Shown here: positions 43,056 through 64,000 of the stretch, in pieces | Numbering within the stretch: position 1 is the first letter of the stretch | How the letters are laid out: each line of letters begins with the position of its first letter | DNA from: Tethya wilhelma | Lineage: Eukaryota > Porifera > Demospongiae > Tethyida > Tethyidae | NCBI GenBank assembly: GCA_964030475.1 | Contig: CAXIPT010000001.1 | Coordinates: 13,312,800-13,376,799 of the forward strand | DNA: 64,000 bases | Direction of reading: 5' to 3' | Notes under the pieces: model-generated | Told to the model about the DNA's origin: nothing | Database searches by the model: none | Seen by the model: only the letters and a program-made list of their open reading frames with translations | Position numbers and translations under genes: made by a program

Positions 43056-44625
43056 ATGGATTCATCCCTGTCAGATGACTGCCTAGCTGGGCATGCCTTC
43101 CAGTACACTTACTGCAACACATGGTTGTTACTGAGTAGACATGGGCTGGACTTAAAATCAGTGAGAATCCTCATCTTTAATATTTACTTGTTGACTTTTA
43201 AATTTTATCGACTGTAAGTTCTCTTGCTGCAGGTAAACTCCAACTGTTCTTGCAACATGCATCCACCAGTTACAGTGGTCCTAAATTGGCTTCAGATATG
43301 CAATTTACCATGTAGGTCTCCCTTTAGGGCGTAATTTAAGATTTGACTTATCACACACGGTCATATATTCATGTCATGCAAACACACACCCTATAAACAC
43401 ACACCTATTATAGTGGTTCCATCATGGATATTAGCTGTTATGATTGGTTTATACTTTGGAAACAAGTTTTACAACCTTGGACCATCCGTCACAGGCTCCT
43501 TGTCCTACGCTATAACCTTTACAATGTATGCACTCATGATCACATCTGGACTAATAGTTCACTGCCTATTCTTAGTGGAGTGTGGTGCAGCTCCTTCCAC
43601 TAATGTGAGTTGTTTCAATGCTTTAAAAAAAAAGCAACAACCAGAGCTATAAAACAATCCTCATCTTTCTAGTCATATGTGGATGTTGCCAAGATAGATG
43701 GATCTCTTACTACGTGTATTGCTGTGAGCTTCCTCTTCAATGCTCTTGTGGATGTGAAACTTCTTCACGAAAGAACATTTGGGACACTGTAGGTTGAATT
43801 TCCTCCGGTGAATTGCAGTGATATAATATTCTACTGTTCATACAGGATCATCATGCTGTGTACATATGTTTGGGTGTTTTATGCTTACTTCTTAGATGTG
43901 GTGCAACCAATGTAAGTACATTCACCTACATACAGTAAGCATAATAACCTTATCCCAAGCTCACCTACTAAAGTCCATCTGGTTTGAGAATGCCGCCAGA
44001 AGTGAGATTCAGGCAACACTTTTCATATAGAGCAAAATAACAACTTTTTGACTGGTAAGGCACAAGAAGCTGGAAAAGTAACCAAAAGAACAGGAAGAAC
44101 GAACACTTTCCAATGATGCTTGAAATTTTGAAATAGGGTGGATATTTAGAAAGTTATTCAATTTTTCCTAATGGCATTCTCAAATCAGATGGACTTTAGT
44201 AAGATTAATATGAAAGCTTGGGGTCTCAGAGCCAGGTTAAGGCTCAACCAAAGCATTGTTTTAACATTGACCATGCATTGACTCTGTCTCTCATAGGCTC
44301 CTCTACTTTGTGTCGATCATAATCTGCTGCTCAACCTATGTGCTAGTTCAGATAATGGTCCTGATTGGCAACCACTGCAAAGCATTGTTATATCTCTTCA
44401 TTGGAGGTGTTTTTGGTGGTGTTAGTTTCTGGCTGTTCAGATACGAGTCCTGTTGGCTTTGTACAACACTTGGAGCTTGGAGTGTCGAGGTATACAGCAT
44501 GTCCATCTCGTCATCAGTTCCTTTCAGTAATGGTTTGGAATGTTAACCCACAGGGTGTTTGGTACTATGGGTCAGATGCAGCTATGTTGATGATAGGACT
44601 GTATGCATGGAATACTAGAAAGTAA
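43056..44625 (+). CDS. Seven-exon multipass membrane protein, unrecognised
   Basis: Exons 43056-43160, 43233-43311, 43414-43604, 43673-43788, 43846-43911, 44297-44489 and 44554-44625 join in phase to 273 aa. About seven hydrophobic helices follow a Cys-rich N-terminus (YCNTWLL, NCSCNMHPP). Examples are PSWILAVMIGLYFGN, YALMITSGLIVHCLFLV, IAVSFLFNALVDV, YVWVFYAYFLDVV, FVSIIICCSTYVLVQIMVL and LYLFIGGVFGGVSFWLF. The last exon reads GVWYYGSDAAMLMIGLY. All splice sites are GT-AG. I do not recognise the family. If the contig is flipped, the gene is tail-to-tail with ATF7IP. Confidence 0.65.
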
Positions 44626-44960
44626 GTGTACACTCTGATACTGGATAGTCTCGTGTTCAGACCCCTCGATCCCTCATATATGAGATAAAGGGGCTCTGGC
44701 AAAGGATGTTTGGGTCATGCCTGACTGAAATTTATGTTCCACCCATGCCTAAAACTACAGAACAGGGTCAAAGTTCAAGAAGGAAGCAGTATGAGACATA
44801 AAAAGGCAAGAAACAGATATAAGATTGTGAACAATAGATAACATTTTACATGACAATATTGTTATACCAGAAGATTTTTTAAAACTGATAAAATGATGTG
44901 TATATACAAGGAGTGTGATTGGTGAATGTTACATGAGGGATAATAATATACAGTACATTG

Positions 44961-46112
44961 CTACAAAGTAACTACACACGGAACACTGTTTCCACTGTAA
45001 GTGCCATTGGCAAATAGTGCCCTCACTAAGAACGAATAACATCCTTTGTTAAAGTTGGTCATTGTAACAGCCATCGGAAGTGGCAAGGGTTTTATGGAGC
45101 CAATTTTAGCCCACTGCAACGACTGCTGTTGTTTATTGATGCCCTCTGAAGAGGAGGCAAACAACTCGTACGAGTGAACAAGGCACTGCATGTTGAGAAA
45201 TCGATCGGGGAAAGTCCATTTCACTATGAGGCCTTTGCTGCTGTGAGATGCTTGGACAACTGGTTGCACGTCCCTGCTACGGGCAGATGGTTGAGCTTGA
45301 TTAGCTGCAACGTCAGCTAACAGAGGGAGAGCAGACACACACGGAATAGAGAAAGAAGGGGTACGTGTATCTGCCACTGTAGTATTCGGTTTCAATGGTA
45401 TACTGGACCACGTCGGTAAAGATTCAACACAAACTGTAGAGACTGGTTGAGATGCAGTTGATGGCAGTGACACCGCTACCTTCGTAGCAGTCACGTCAAT
45501 AGGTGTGGTCTGAGTCAAGGAGACAGTTGAGGTCACTGTAGAAACAGCTTCAGGCTGACTTACACTTGGCTGCACCTTGAGACTAGCAGCAGGCTTGGGC
45601 TGGGATGGTTGAGTAGACACACTAGGTACAGTAGTAGTAGCACCAGTGGTGGCAGGTTGAGGTGGGGAGGAGGAGGTTACACACAACTCAGTTGGTGTTT
45701 GTTGAGTGCCTGTGGTGGGAGTGGTCTGGGAAAGGGCTGTCAGAACTCTTGAGGCACTAGCAACAACATTGTCTGATTTAGAGTGCGATTTCAGTGCAGA
45801 CTTCAATTGTTCCACAAATTCAGGTGTAATGCACTTGTTTTTCAACACCCCACCAACAGTAGAGAGTGACGATGGCGATGAATCGGCCTTTGGAGAGCTC
45901 ACAGAGTCTACTGATGACACAGTCTTAGTAACAGCATTTGTACCTTTCTTGGAACCTTTGGGGGCAGATCTCACTTGGGGTATAGCGGGAACACTAGATT
46001 TGGGAGTTTTCTTCTGTTTAGACCCACCACTAGACGTGGGTGGTGCAGCATTAGGGTTAATGACGACGGACATGACCAAAGGAGTCGCAGCTTCAGTGGC
46101 TGAGGGACAAAN
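44961..46112 (-). CDS. ATF7IP: ATF7IP (MCAF)-like C-terminal part with FN3 domain
   Basis: A frame of 372 codons whose first 150 repeat the end of the 40,093-42,632 exon almost exactly. It continues through a Thr/Ser/Pro-rich stretch to a C-terminal FN3 domain. That domain has KGLIVKWTF, VHSYELFASS, WAKIGSIKPLPLPMAVTMTN and YSFLVRALF, matching the WKKIGEVKALPLPMACTL region of vertebrate ATF7IP as I remember it. This FN3 domain binds transcriptional and chromatin partners in vertebrates. The gene would end at 44,961. Total protein about 1,870 residues once joined. Confidence 0.8.
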   Translation of the reverse strand, partial: XCPSATEAATPLVMSVVINPNAAPPTSSGGSKQKKTPKSSVPAIPQVRSAPKGSKKGTNAVTKTVSSVDSVSSPKADSSPSSLSTVGGVLKNKCITPEFVEQLKSALKSHSKSDNVVASASRVLTALSQTTPTTGTQQTPTELCVTSSSPPQPATTGATTTVPSVSTQPSQPKPAASLKVQPSVSQPEAVSTVTSTVSLTQTTPIDVTATKVAVSLPSTASQPVSTVCVESLPTWSSIPLKPNTTVADTRTPSFSIPCVSALPLLADVAANQAQPSARSRDVQPVVQASHSSKGLIVKWTFPDRFLNMQCLVHSYELFASSSEGINKQQQSLQWAKIGSIKPLPLPMAVTMTNFNKGCYSFLVRALFANGTYSGNSVPCVVTL

Positions 46113-46268
46113 GTCATGTGCCGAAATTCAGAGACTTACCTTGTTTCATTGCTTTTTACCGCACTGCCCATTCCTACACTTCTAATTTTTATAAAATTTT
46201 TTTACTATACTTGTTCATTCACTTTTTTAAACACCAAGGTGCTCAATAATTGTATTCATACAGCAGAG

Positions 46269-47334
46269 CAGTGGTGCCGCCAGGATTCCGGAAGTCCAAT
46301 AGTGTCCATACAAATTTAATTTCACCCGGAAATGAGAATGTTGAGCTATGCGCGCTAGCTAATTACTTATTCACACCAAAATTCTCTCTTGTAGGAATAA
46401 GCTAGGGCTATAAACACGGATCATATTGAAACTAAATTGTTTCAGTTACTCATCACTGAAGTTTCGACTTCTCTATCTTGAAATATCATAATTTAGCAGG
46501 CCATATCAGCAACCTACTCAATGAGACAAAATCCGTGACATTTCATTTTGTGACATGCTTTATGACACAATTTCTATATGTATTACTAACACAAGAGCTC
46601 TAGTTTCTGTGAAACAAATCTTGATCTGTTCTCTTGAAACTAGCAAGAAGAATCAGCCGTAGAAAATTTCAGTATGGTAAACTATTGAGTTTGGTAAGGA
46701 TCGCTACACTCACTTGCTGAATCATTGGTTTTCAGCAAAAAACAAAATACGATTTGAAACTATCAACACAAAGCTTTGTAGTGCGAAAGAGCTGATGGTA
46801 TGTATGAAACAGTACATGGCAGTGATAATAAAACTATTTTCATCGATGTTAGCATCAGTGATTGGCATTTATGGAGCTCTGAAAAGGGAACAACATGAAA
46901 TTGATCAGTACACATCAACAAAGATATGGTGACAAAAAATTTTGTGAAACACACCAGGTACCCAGACTTGGAATATACAGAGCTACATAGTTATGCCACA
47001 ATATGCATAAGTTTTCACTTGTTCCCATACTTCCTACAGATACCAGCTCACACCCTATTGTCCACTTTGGTAGTGAACTGACGAGATCAGTCACTAAACC
47101 AGTCTGCAAACACAGAGAACAAGCGTATATGCTTTAATTTCATTAAAAAAAATACTAAAACAACATATCTACTTACCCTGTATACAGTTTCCCTAGTCTC
47201 AATTGCTTTGAAAATAGTGCAAGAGCTTCTTTTGTAAAGCTACCTACATTCGCCAATTTCAGCTGAATTTACTACAATAGTGACGTCACGATTGCAAATA
47301 AAATCACGTGACATGAGACCTGGCGGAACCACTG
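46269..47334. mobile_element. 1,066-bp DNA transposon with 4-bp TSD (family 2)
   Basis: Ends CAGTGGTGCCGCCAGG and CCTGGCGGAACCACTG (one mismatch), flanked by AGAG on both sides (46265-46268, 47335-47338). It has the same subterminal blocks as 37,117-38,191 in reverse orientation. Small frames within it are not coding. Confidence 0.85.
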
Positions 47335-47428
47335 AGAGACTAGTTGTATACAAAAAGCAGAACTGTACATTTAATGCGCATGCGCATTATAAGTAATTGC
47401 AAACCACGTGGTCTATTGACGACCTTTA

Positions 47429-47886
47429 CCTACATAAAATGGCTAAATAAAAGTACAGTATTTTATATCGAGATTTTCAAAGCTGCCTAGATTTTGTTTG
47501 CTGCCTTTTCGCCAGCTAACAAGTCAAAAAGGACGTACTACAGATGAAATAAAGTCTCACTATATAGTTAAAGTTGGCTCAATGCCTTTAGTTTGTCTGG
47601 AAATCGCGTTCAAGTAAGTCAGTTAGGAAGGAAGGAAGGAAGGAAGAAAGGAAGGAGAACAAAATTGCACTCTTGTGGCTTCTCGCCAGCGCTCTCTCCA
47701 GAGTGCTCCAGAAACTTTCTGCCAGTTTTCTTGGTTAATACAGTAAGTAAACTGTCTGGGAGAGGCTATAAAATGCATTTGAAGGCTTAGCCTTGTTTCC
47801 CTGAAAGTTTATAAGCATGAACATTTTGTATTGTGTCAATGGGACGGTCGGCCCATTCCTACTATACGTACTACCGTACGTATGAT
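47429..47886. repeat. Dispersed repeat, copy 3 of 3
   Basis: Matches 5,562-5,985 and 13,568-14,035 to the N gap, including CGCTCTCTCCAGAGTG and ATGAACATTTTGTATTGTGT. It contains a (GGAA)n run at 47,627-47,663. Confidence 0.55.
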
Positions 47887-47932
47887 NNNNNNNNNNNNNN
47901 NNNNNNNNNNNNNNNNNNNNNNNNNNNNNNNN
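47887..47932. other. Assembly gap (46 N) followed by a GT microsatellite
   Basis: Undetermined bases followed by (GT)n to about 47,985. The gap interrupts the TMC gene, whose C-terminal half is not in the window. Confidence 0.95.
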
Positions 47933-47952
47933 GTGTGTGTGTGTGTGTGCGT

Positions 47953-47987
<35 letters not shown>

Positions 47988-48071
47988 TGTGCTTGTGAGT
48001 GAAATTATATAAGCTACTATGCATTCTTCACACAAACAACTAAGTCCATAGAACCAATTCCTCATACTCAC

Positions 48072-51000
48072 ATTTTCCAAGCTAAATTGTGCTGAGTAAA
48101 AGATGGCTGCTCCTGCTCCTACAAGCACCAAGAAGGTGAAGAGATTAGTGAAGAATCTGATAGTGATCACAATGGCCAGTTCCTTTGCAGAGCGTTTCTG
48201 GTTGCGTTTTTCAAAGTCAGCTAGTTCTTCCTGTGGTAGATACGTGTGTGCATGATAGTGTACGTGACTTACTCCCCAATCTTTGCTTGCTAGTACGTAA
48301 TGTATGTGAGTGTTTACATTAGGTGGCTACGAACATATCAACTGGTGTGTTATATCATATCCCTATCTGCAGGTTTCTCAATAACAAAAATAATTATAAG
48401 GGTATTATGGGTAAGTCTACCTCCAACCATGACATTTCCTTTGTGAACTTAAAATTCTATACTCTTTAAAAGCTTTGTGTCAAGTCATCCTACAATGTAA
48501 CTGTATGCTGACTCTCAAGACTGGATCAGAGCACCATTTCCTCTTAGCAAAAAACAGTAACTGCTCTCTGACAACAAGAGGCTGGATCAGTACAAGCACG
48601 AAAGCAACAATCATCAATGGTGTACAGTTGTCACCAATTTACAGCTATTCATAGCAACACTTGAAGCTCATTATATTTCCAAATTAATAAACAACATTAG
48701 CGCCAGAAACAAAGAGTGTGTATATACTACTACTGTTCTATCACTATACCTCCAACTCAGTCCTAATGTGTGCTTGCTTCAGTTTAGCCGTCTGGGGATC
48801 AGTGATGTTGAAGTCCCAAGCGGTGAAGAGCTTGTTGCAGAAGTTCACCTTCCGATTTGGGCCAACCTCGATGTAGCTCTCATTGTAGGCTTGACCCATT
48901 CTGAACATACAATCAAGTGGTACATGAATGCTGATCTTTGAAACAAGATCATATATCTTTGAATGACTATGCTCTTACTGGAAGGTGTAAATATGTAGAA
49001 CAGCTACTTAATTAACTTAGAATTAGAATTTCCCCAAGGTCTAAAAATTACTTATTTTCCTGTGAACTTGTAACTCATCCATCCTATCCCATTACTGTAT
49101 GGTATGATAGCTAAAAACTCTTACCACCCTAATGCAGTAACTGTTGTACACAAGCTTGATTGAATTATCATGCAGAACTGGTTACAAAGCAGTACCATGT
49201 ATATAGGGGATCATACCATACCAACAAAATAGTGTATAATAATATTGCATGTTTTCCCTAATATCACTTTAAAAAAGGAATGTCAGTGAAAACAATAATG
49301 GAGGAAACCCACTAGCAGGACTTCCACTACCAACTCTAACAATACAATGACAGCCTTATTTGCAAACTACACCTAGCAGTTATAAAAATCCCTTCATGCT
49401 AGTCAACAGTACACACTCACTTGTAAACAATGAGCACCACACTGACAGCATAGATGAGGATCATGACAAAGAAGAAGGCCAATGGAAGGCTGTACCCTCT
49501 GTAGCTCACATTACCATAGCGACCATAGAACAGGAGTGTATCGTTGAAGATGCCCTGTCCGAGAGCAAAGTCAATCACGTACTGATACCAGGCTATGTAG
49601 GGGGCCACGTTAGTAATGCAGATCCTCAGTCTCTCCATCTGTACGGCTGCATCAGTGGCCGAGATAGAGTCGCCAGATCGATTGGTGTAGTTGCATTGAG
49701 CAAGATTGATCATGTCCGACACTTGTACAGTCTCTGACGATTCTCTGCTAGCCACTTGTTCAAATGTAGTTCCGTTTACAGTCTCTGGTTTGAGCAGACA
49801 CCTCCTAATGGTAGTGAGTGTGGCATCGCTGGGAGTCTCACAGACGTAGCTGTCTCCACTGCTAGAGTTGGTGTCTGAGAGTAAGTAGAGATCGGGCTGG
49901 GAGGCAGGAGTGATGGTACCAGTTATCGCATTAATGTCCTCAAGACACACCCCATCGGGGAAGCTCAGGGTATCGTAGACACAGGCCAATAGGGAGGGAG
50001 TGTTGGGTGGGTCTTCCACAGCCACGTAGATTGAGTTGGGAATGACGACCAATCCAAACCAGAATGTAAAGATGATGACGTTCATGATGAAGAGCCAACG
50101 GAGGAACACAAAGTAGGAGACAACAGAGGTACCAAAATGACCTTCGATTTCTTTCATGTGCCCTTTCCACAGCTCCCACGACCTTACGACCTTCCACTGA
50201 GACTTGATCTTTGGCCATTTCTGTGTGAAAGTATTTAGGTGTGGGCAAACCATGCATAATATGTGTGTGGAAAACATTCACAGGTGATTTAACTGATCGT
50301 AAGTGCTAACAACCCATGACAATGTTAGTGATCAAGATTAGTAATACTATGTGGACTATGAATACCTAGTCTATGCTTAGTTTACTACAATCATGAAAAA
50401 AAATGGTGTTTTTCATTTTGTTCCCAGAGAGTGAACTTACAACATGTTTGAAATTCGCCCATAGGCTCTCCCTTGCTGCTTGAGGTTGGTAACCTTCAAA
50501 TTGATGGCTATTAGCATGATGTTATGTGTGCATGTGCACCATACTTTGATCATTGGAAAAGGCACCAATCAACACTATGTGTACTTCACACCTAACCACT
50601 GAGACACATTTACACACCAATAAGTACTTTTTCTTAAAATTAGAGGCAATTCACACTAAGTCTCTATTTCATTGCAATCACAGCACACATACTGCATTTC
50701 AATCCTGTCCTTGAGTCGTCTTGTGGACTTGCGAAGGTCACTTGTATTGTTGATTCCAAGAAAGCCATCACCAAATCGGAGATCTCCCACGTCATCCAAG
50801 TTGAAGTCAAGGGTGTTCAAATCAGTCGGCAGAGGCAGAGAACTTCTACGTCGACGATTGTGGGGAGAAACTGAAACAAAAGAGCATATATAATTGACTT
50901 CCACATGACAAAAATCATAAACAAAAATTATCCTAAACTACATTCTTCTTCTAGAGATCTCTAGCCTCATATGTTCCAACTGAGCCTTCTTGTGAACACC

Positions 51001-51745
51001 AACAGTAAGTTTCTTACCTTCTACACCAAGAGACTCGACAGTCTTTGGTCTTTTGTTTCTATTGGGTAGGCTGCTGTAGGCAGAACGAGCCCTGGAGAAG
51101 CCATTCTTAGCTCTGATCTTCATGCTCATCTGCATCCCACGTTGAATGCTAGGCCGAGTGTCCAACACATGCTGTAGTGCCCGGGCATGGAGGGGAGAGG
51201 TGGGGAGGTCACTGGCCTCTGGCACCTCCATGGTGACAACAACTTCACCTGAAAATATACATAATCAAGACCAATCACTCATGAATTTTGACGGGCATAA
51301 CATTAAAGCTGTTATGCTCGACTAGAATTCAAAAGGCCTGAGTTTGAATCCCGTCTAGATCTCAAGATTTTTGCCAATGAACTTTCATGTTTCAAAATTA
51401 ATATGGTAGGTATAGTTTTGATATCATCAGGATTGTTTACATGCATTCATGACTTGTAGAATAACATGAATCCACTTTACCACAAAATGTTTTGTGGTCA
51501 CATAACTTATATTTTTGTAGAATCTAGATCTGTAATCTGTACTCAGTAATAGAAGCTAGCTAGTTACATCTCTGTGTCTCACCATCATCATGAGTTGCAC
51601 TAGGCTCTAGGCTGGTGGGATTGACGAACGTGAAAGTGTCGGTCTTCTCTTGTTCTCCGGGTGTGAACTCCTTCTCGTCCTCTTGTGAGTGCCGTGGACT
51701 AACAGTGATGAGCTGAATGCTTGTACGGTCACTGCTAACAGACAT
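48072..51745 (-). CDS. TMC: TMC (transmembrane channel-like) protein, N-terminal half
   Basis: Exons 51745-51583, 51248-51018, 50870-50693, 50507-50441, 50220-49421, 48900-48750 and 48230-48072 join in phase (1, 1, 2, 0, 2, 0). The cytosolic N-terminus is Ser/Arg-rich. The family signature follows: WKGHMKEIEGHFGTSVVSYF, FLRWLFIMNVIIF, then a long extracellular loop with Cys and NGT/NYT glycosylation sites. LLFYGRYGN, YSLPLAFFFVMILIY and VNFCNKLFTAWDFNITDP with AKLKQAHIRTELE come next, then the helix VITIRFFTNLFTFLVLVG. About three of ten helices are present; the rest is lost at the N gap. TMC proteins are cation or mechanotransduction channel subunits in hair cells and other tissues. Exon 4 is the least certain. 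Confidence 0.85.
51293..51376 (+). repeat. Diverged tRNA-derived SINE head in TMC intron 1
   Basis: GAGTTTGAATCCCGTCTAGA (B-box-like) followed by TCTCAAGATTTTTGCC matches the 3' part of the element at 6,520. The A-box half is eroded. Confidence 0.4.
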
Positions 51746-52280
51746 GGCTGCCTCGAGTGTGGATCATAGAGTGAGTGCGGAGGAATGCTCCTTTTCAATG
51801 AAATGACTGCTGGTTAGCACCTCCCCCTGATTGCATGGTGCAAGCACGGTATGGATGGCATGAAGAATTTTAATCAAAAACCAGCCATGCAAAGCAAAAT
51901 ACATGTATGTCTTCCTGTATGTACATGTCCTCCTGCCCAGCTAAGCTGGTTGCAAACATACATAGACCGATGCGTGGAACAGGGATTGCTAATTATTACT
52001 AACAAATGATCGAATTACAGTGCATGGAGATTTATCAATTAATGACAATTAACAAAAAAATAATTAACAATAGTGCACAATCAAAAACCAATTCAATTTT
52101 AAATTCTGACATAATAATAATAATTAGCCTAAAACAAATTATCAGTAGTAACAATCACAGTCTATCATCTACCTCACTAAATACGCTAACCATTATTACT
52201 TTTAATTCCTAACAATTTTCAAAATTAAAGCAGACGCTAGAATTAATGGTAGGGAGCGGTCAGTGGGAGAGGAGGGGGTG
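51746..52280. other. Spacer between PKC 3' end and TMC start
   Basis: Holds the PKC 3' UTR and the TMC upstream region on the same strand. It is AT-rich with short open frames only; no site can be supported. Confidence 0.5.
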
Positions 52281-63896
<11,616 letters not shown>

Positions 63897-64000
63897 GGCT
63901 TTTTCCTCAGAAAACTAGCCACTTCTCAAGGTTGCAAATTTTTTATGATCACCTCGAGCTTTCGGGACATGAGGGCGTAGCCTAATCCATACGTAAGGGC
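63897..64000 (-). other. PKC 5' flank
   Basis: Sequence upstream of the chosen PKC start. I see no further in-frame coding exon in this short stretch. Confidence 0.4.

Larger units (their letters stand above)
42147..46112. other. Probable inverted contig between two n characters
   Basis: The reverse complement of 45,63x-46,112 matches 42,147-42,632 almost base for base. The first ends at the n at 46113 and the second at the n at 42633. Flipping 42,634-46,112 would put the ATF7IP C-terminus in frame after its middle part. Other non-coding parts of the contig (42,634-43,055 and 44,626-44,960) show no features. Confidence 0.85.

Noticed and set aside
50942..51248. TMC exon 2 extended to the ATGTAG at 50,941
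   Set aside because: That donor leaves the wrong phase for exon 3; GAAG|GTAAGA at 51,018 fits.

Overview
The window reads as nuclear DNA of an early-branching animal, most likely a demosponge (an Amphimedon-like genome is my guess, not proven). The grounds are AT-rich DNA, short GT-AG introns, animal genes with clear orthologues (ADSL, DDAH, TPMT, ATF7IP, TMC, conventional PKC), extracellular proteins with the CCGE-RGWG ectodomain and FN3 domains, dense MITEs, long CA/GA microsatellites, and scaffold-type N gaps.

Region 1 to 16.7 kb is a segmental tandem duplication. Each unit has a minus-strand ectodomain gene, a head-to-head plus-strand gene for an unrecognised protein of about 1,033 aa, and a minus-strand tRNA-Val(CAC) beside exons of another unrecognised gene. 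Both large genes are intact. The ectodomain gene and the tRNA-flanking gene are decayed in the second unit. A broken Penelope-like retroelement lies between the units. A collapsed third relic of the large gene lies near 16.2 to 16.6 kb. The large protein has four copies of a W-[KR]-P-S...FFLK motif and a duplicated helical domain; I know of no family for it and regard it as the best candidate for undescribed biology.

Region 14.6 to 24.5 kb holds relics of Ig/FN3 receptors and three thiopurine-methyltransferase-family genes: two ordinary minus-strand copies and one plus-strand paralogue with a strongly His-rich insertion. A relic of a DUF6589-type element follows.

Region 24.5 to 34 kb holds DDAH (minus) and adenylosuccinate lyase (plus), which share a 256-bp divergent promoter. 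The single DDAH intron contains about 190 bp of GC-rich DNA that reads as the C-terminus of an alphaproteobacterial-type PEP carboxykinase. The last three ADSL exons appear twice, on either side of a single n.

Region 34 to 46 kb is an ATF7IP (MCAF)-like chromatin gene whose C-terminal FN3 end lies on the opposite strand at 44,961-46,112. The stretch between the n at 42,633 and the n at 46,113 behaves as a contig placed backwards, overlapping the preceding contig by about 486 bp. A seven-exon multipass membrane protein sits inside this contig.

Region 46 to 64 kb has the N-terminal half of a TMC channel-like gene, cut by a 46-N gap, and a complete 13-exon conventional protein kinase C on the minus strand. 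Several PKC splice sites are built from dinucleotide repeats.

Transposon families with visible target-site duplications are scattered throughout: MITEs with 9-bp TSDs, about 1.07-kb elements with 4-bp TSDs, and TA-flanked elements. All exon models were made by eye from reading frame, splice consensus and phase; identities are by-eye impressions.
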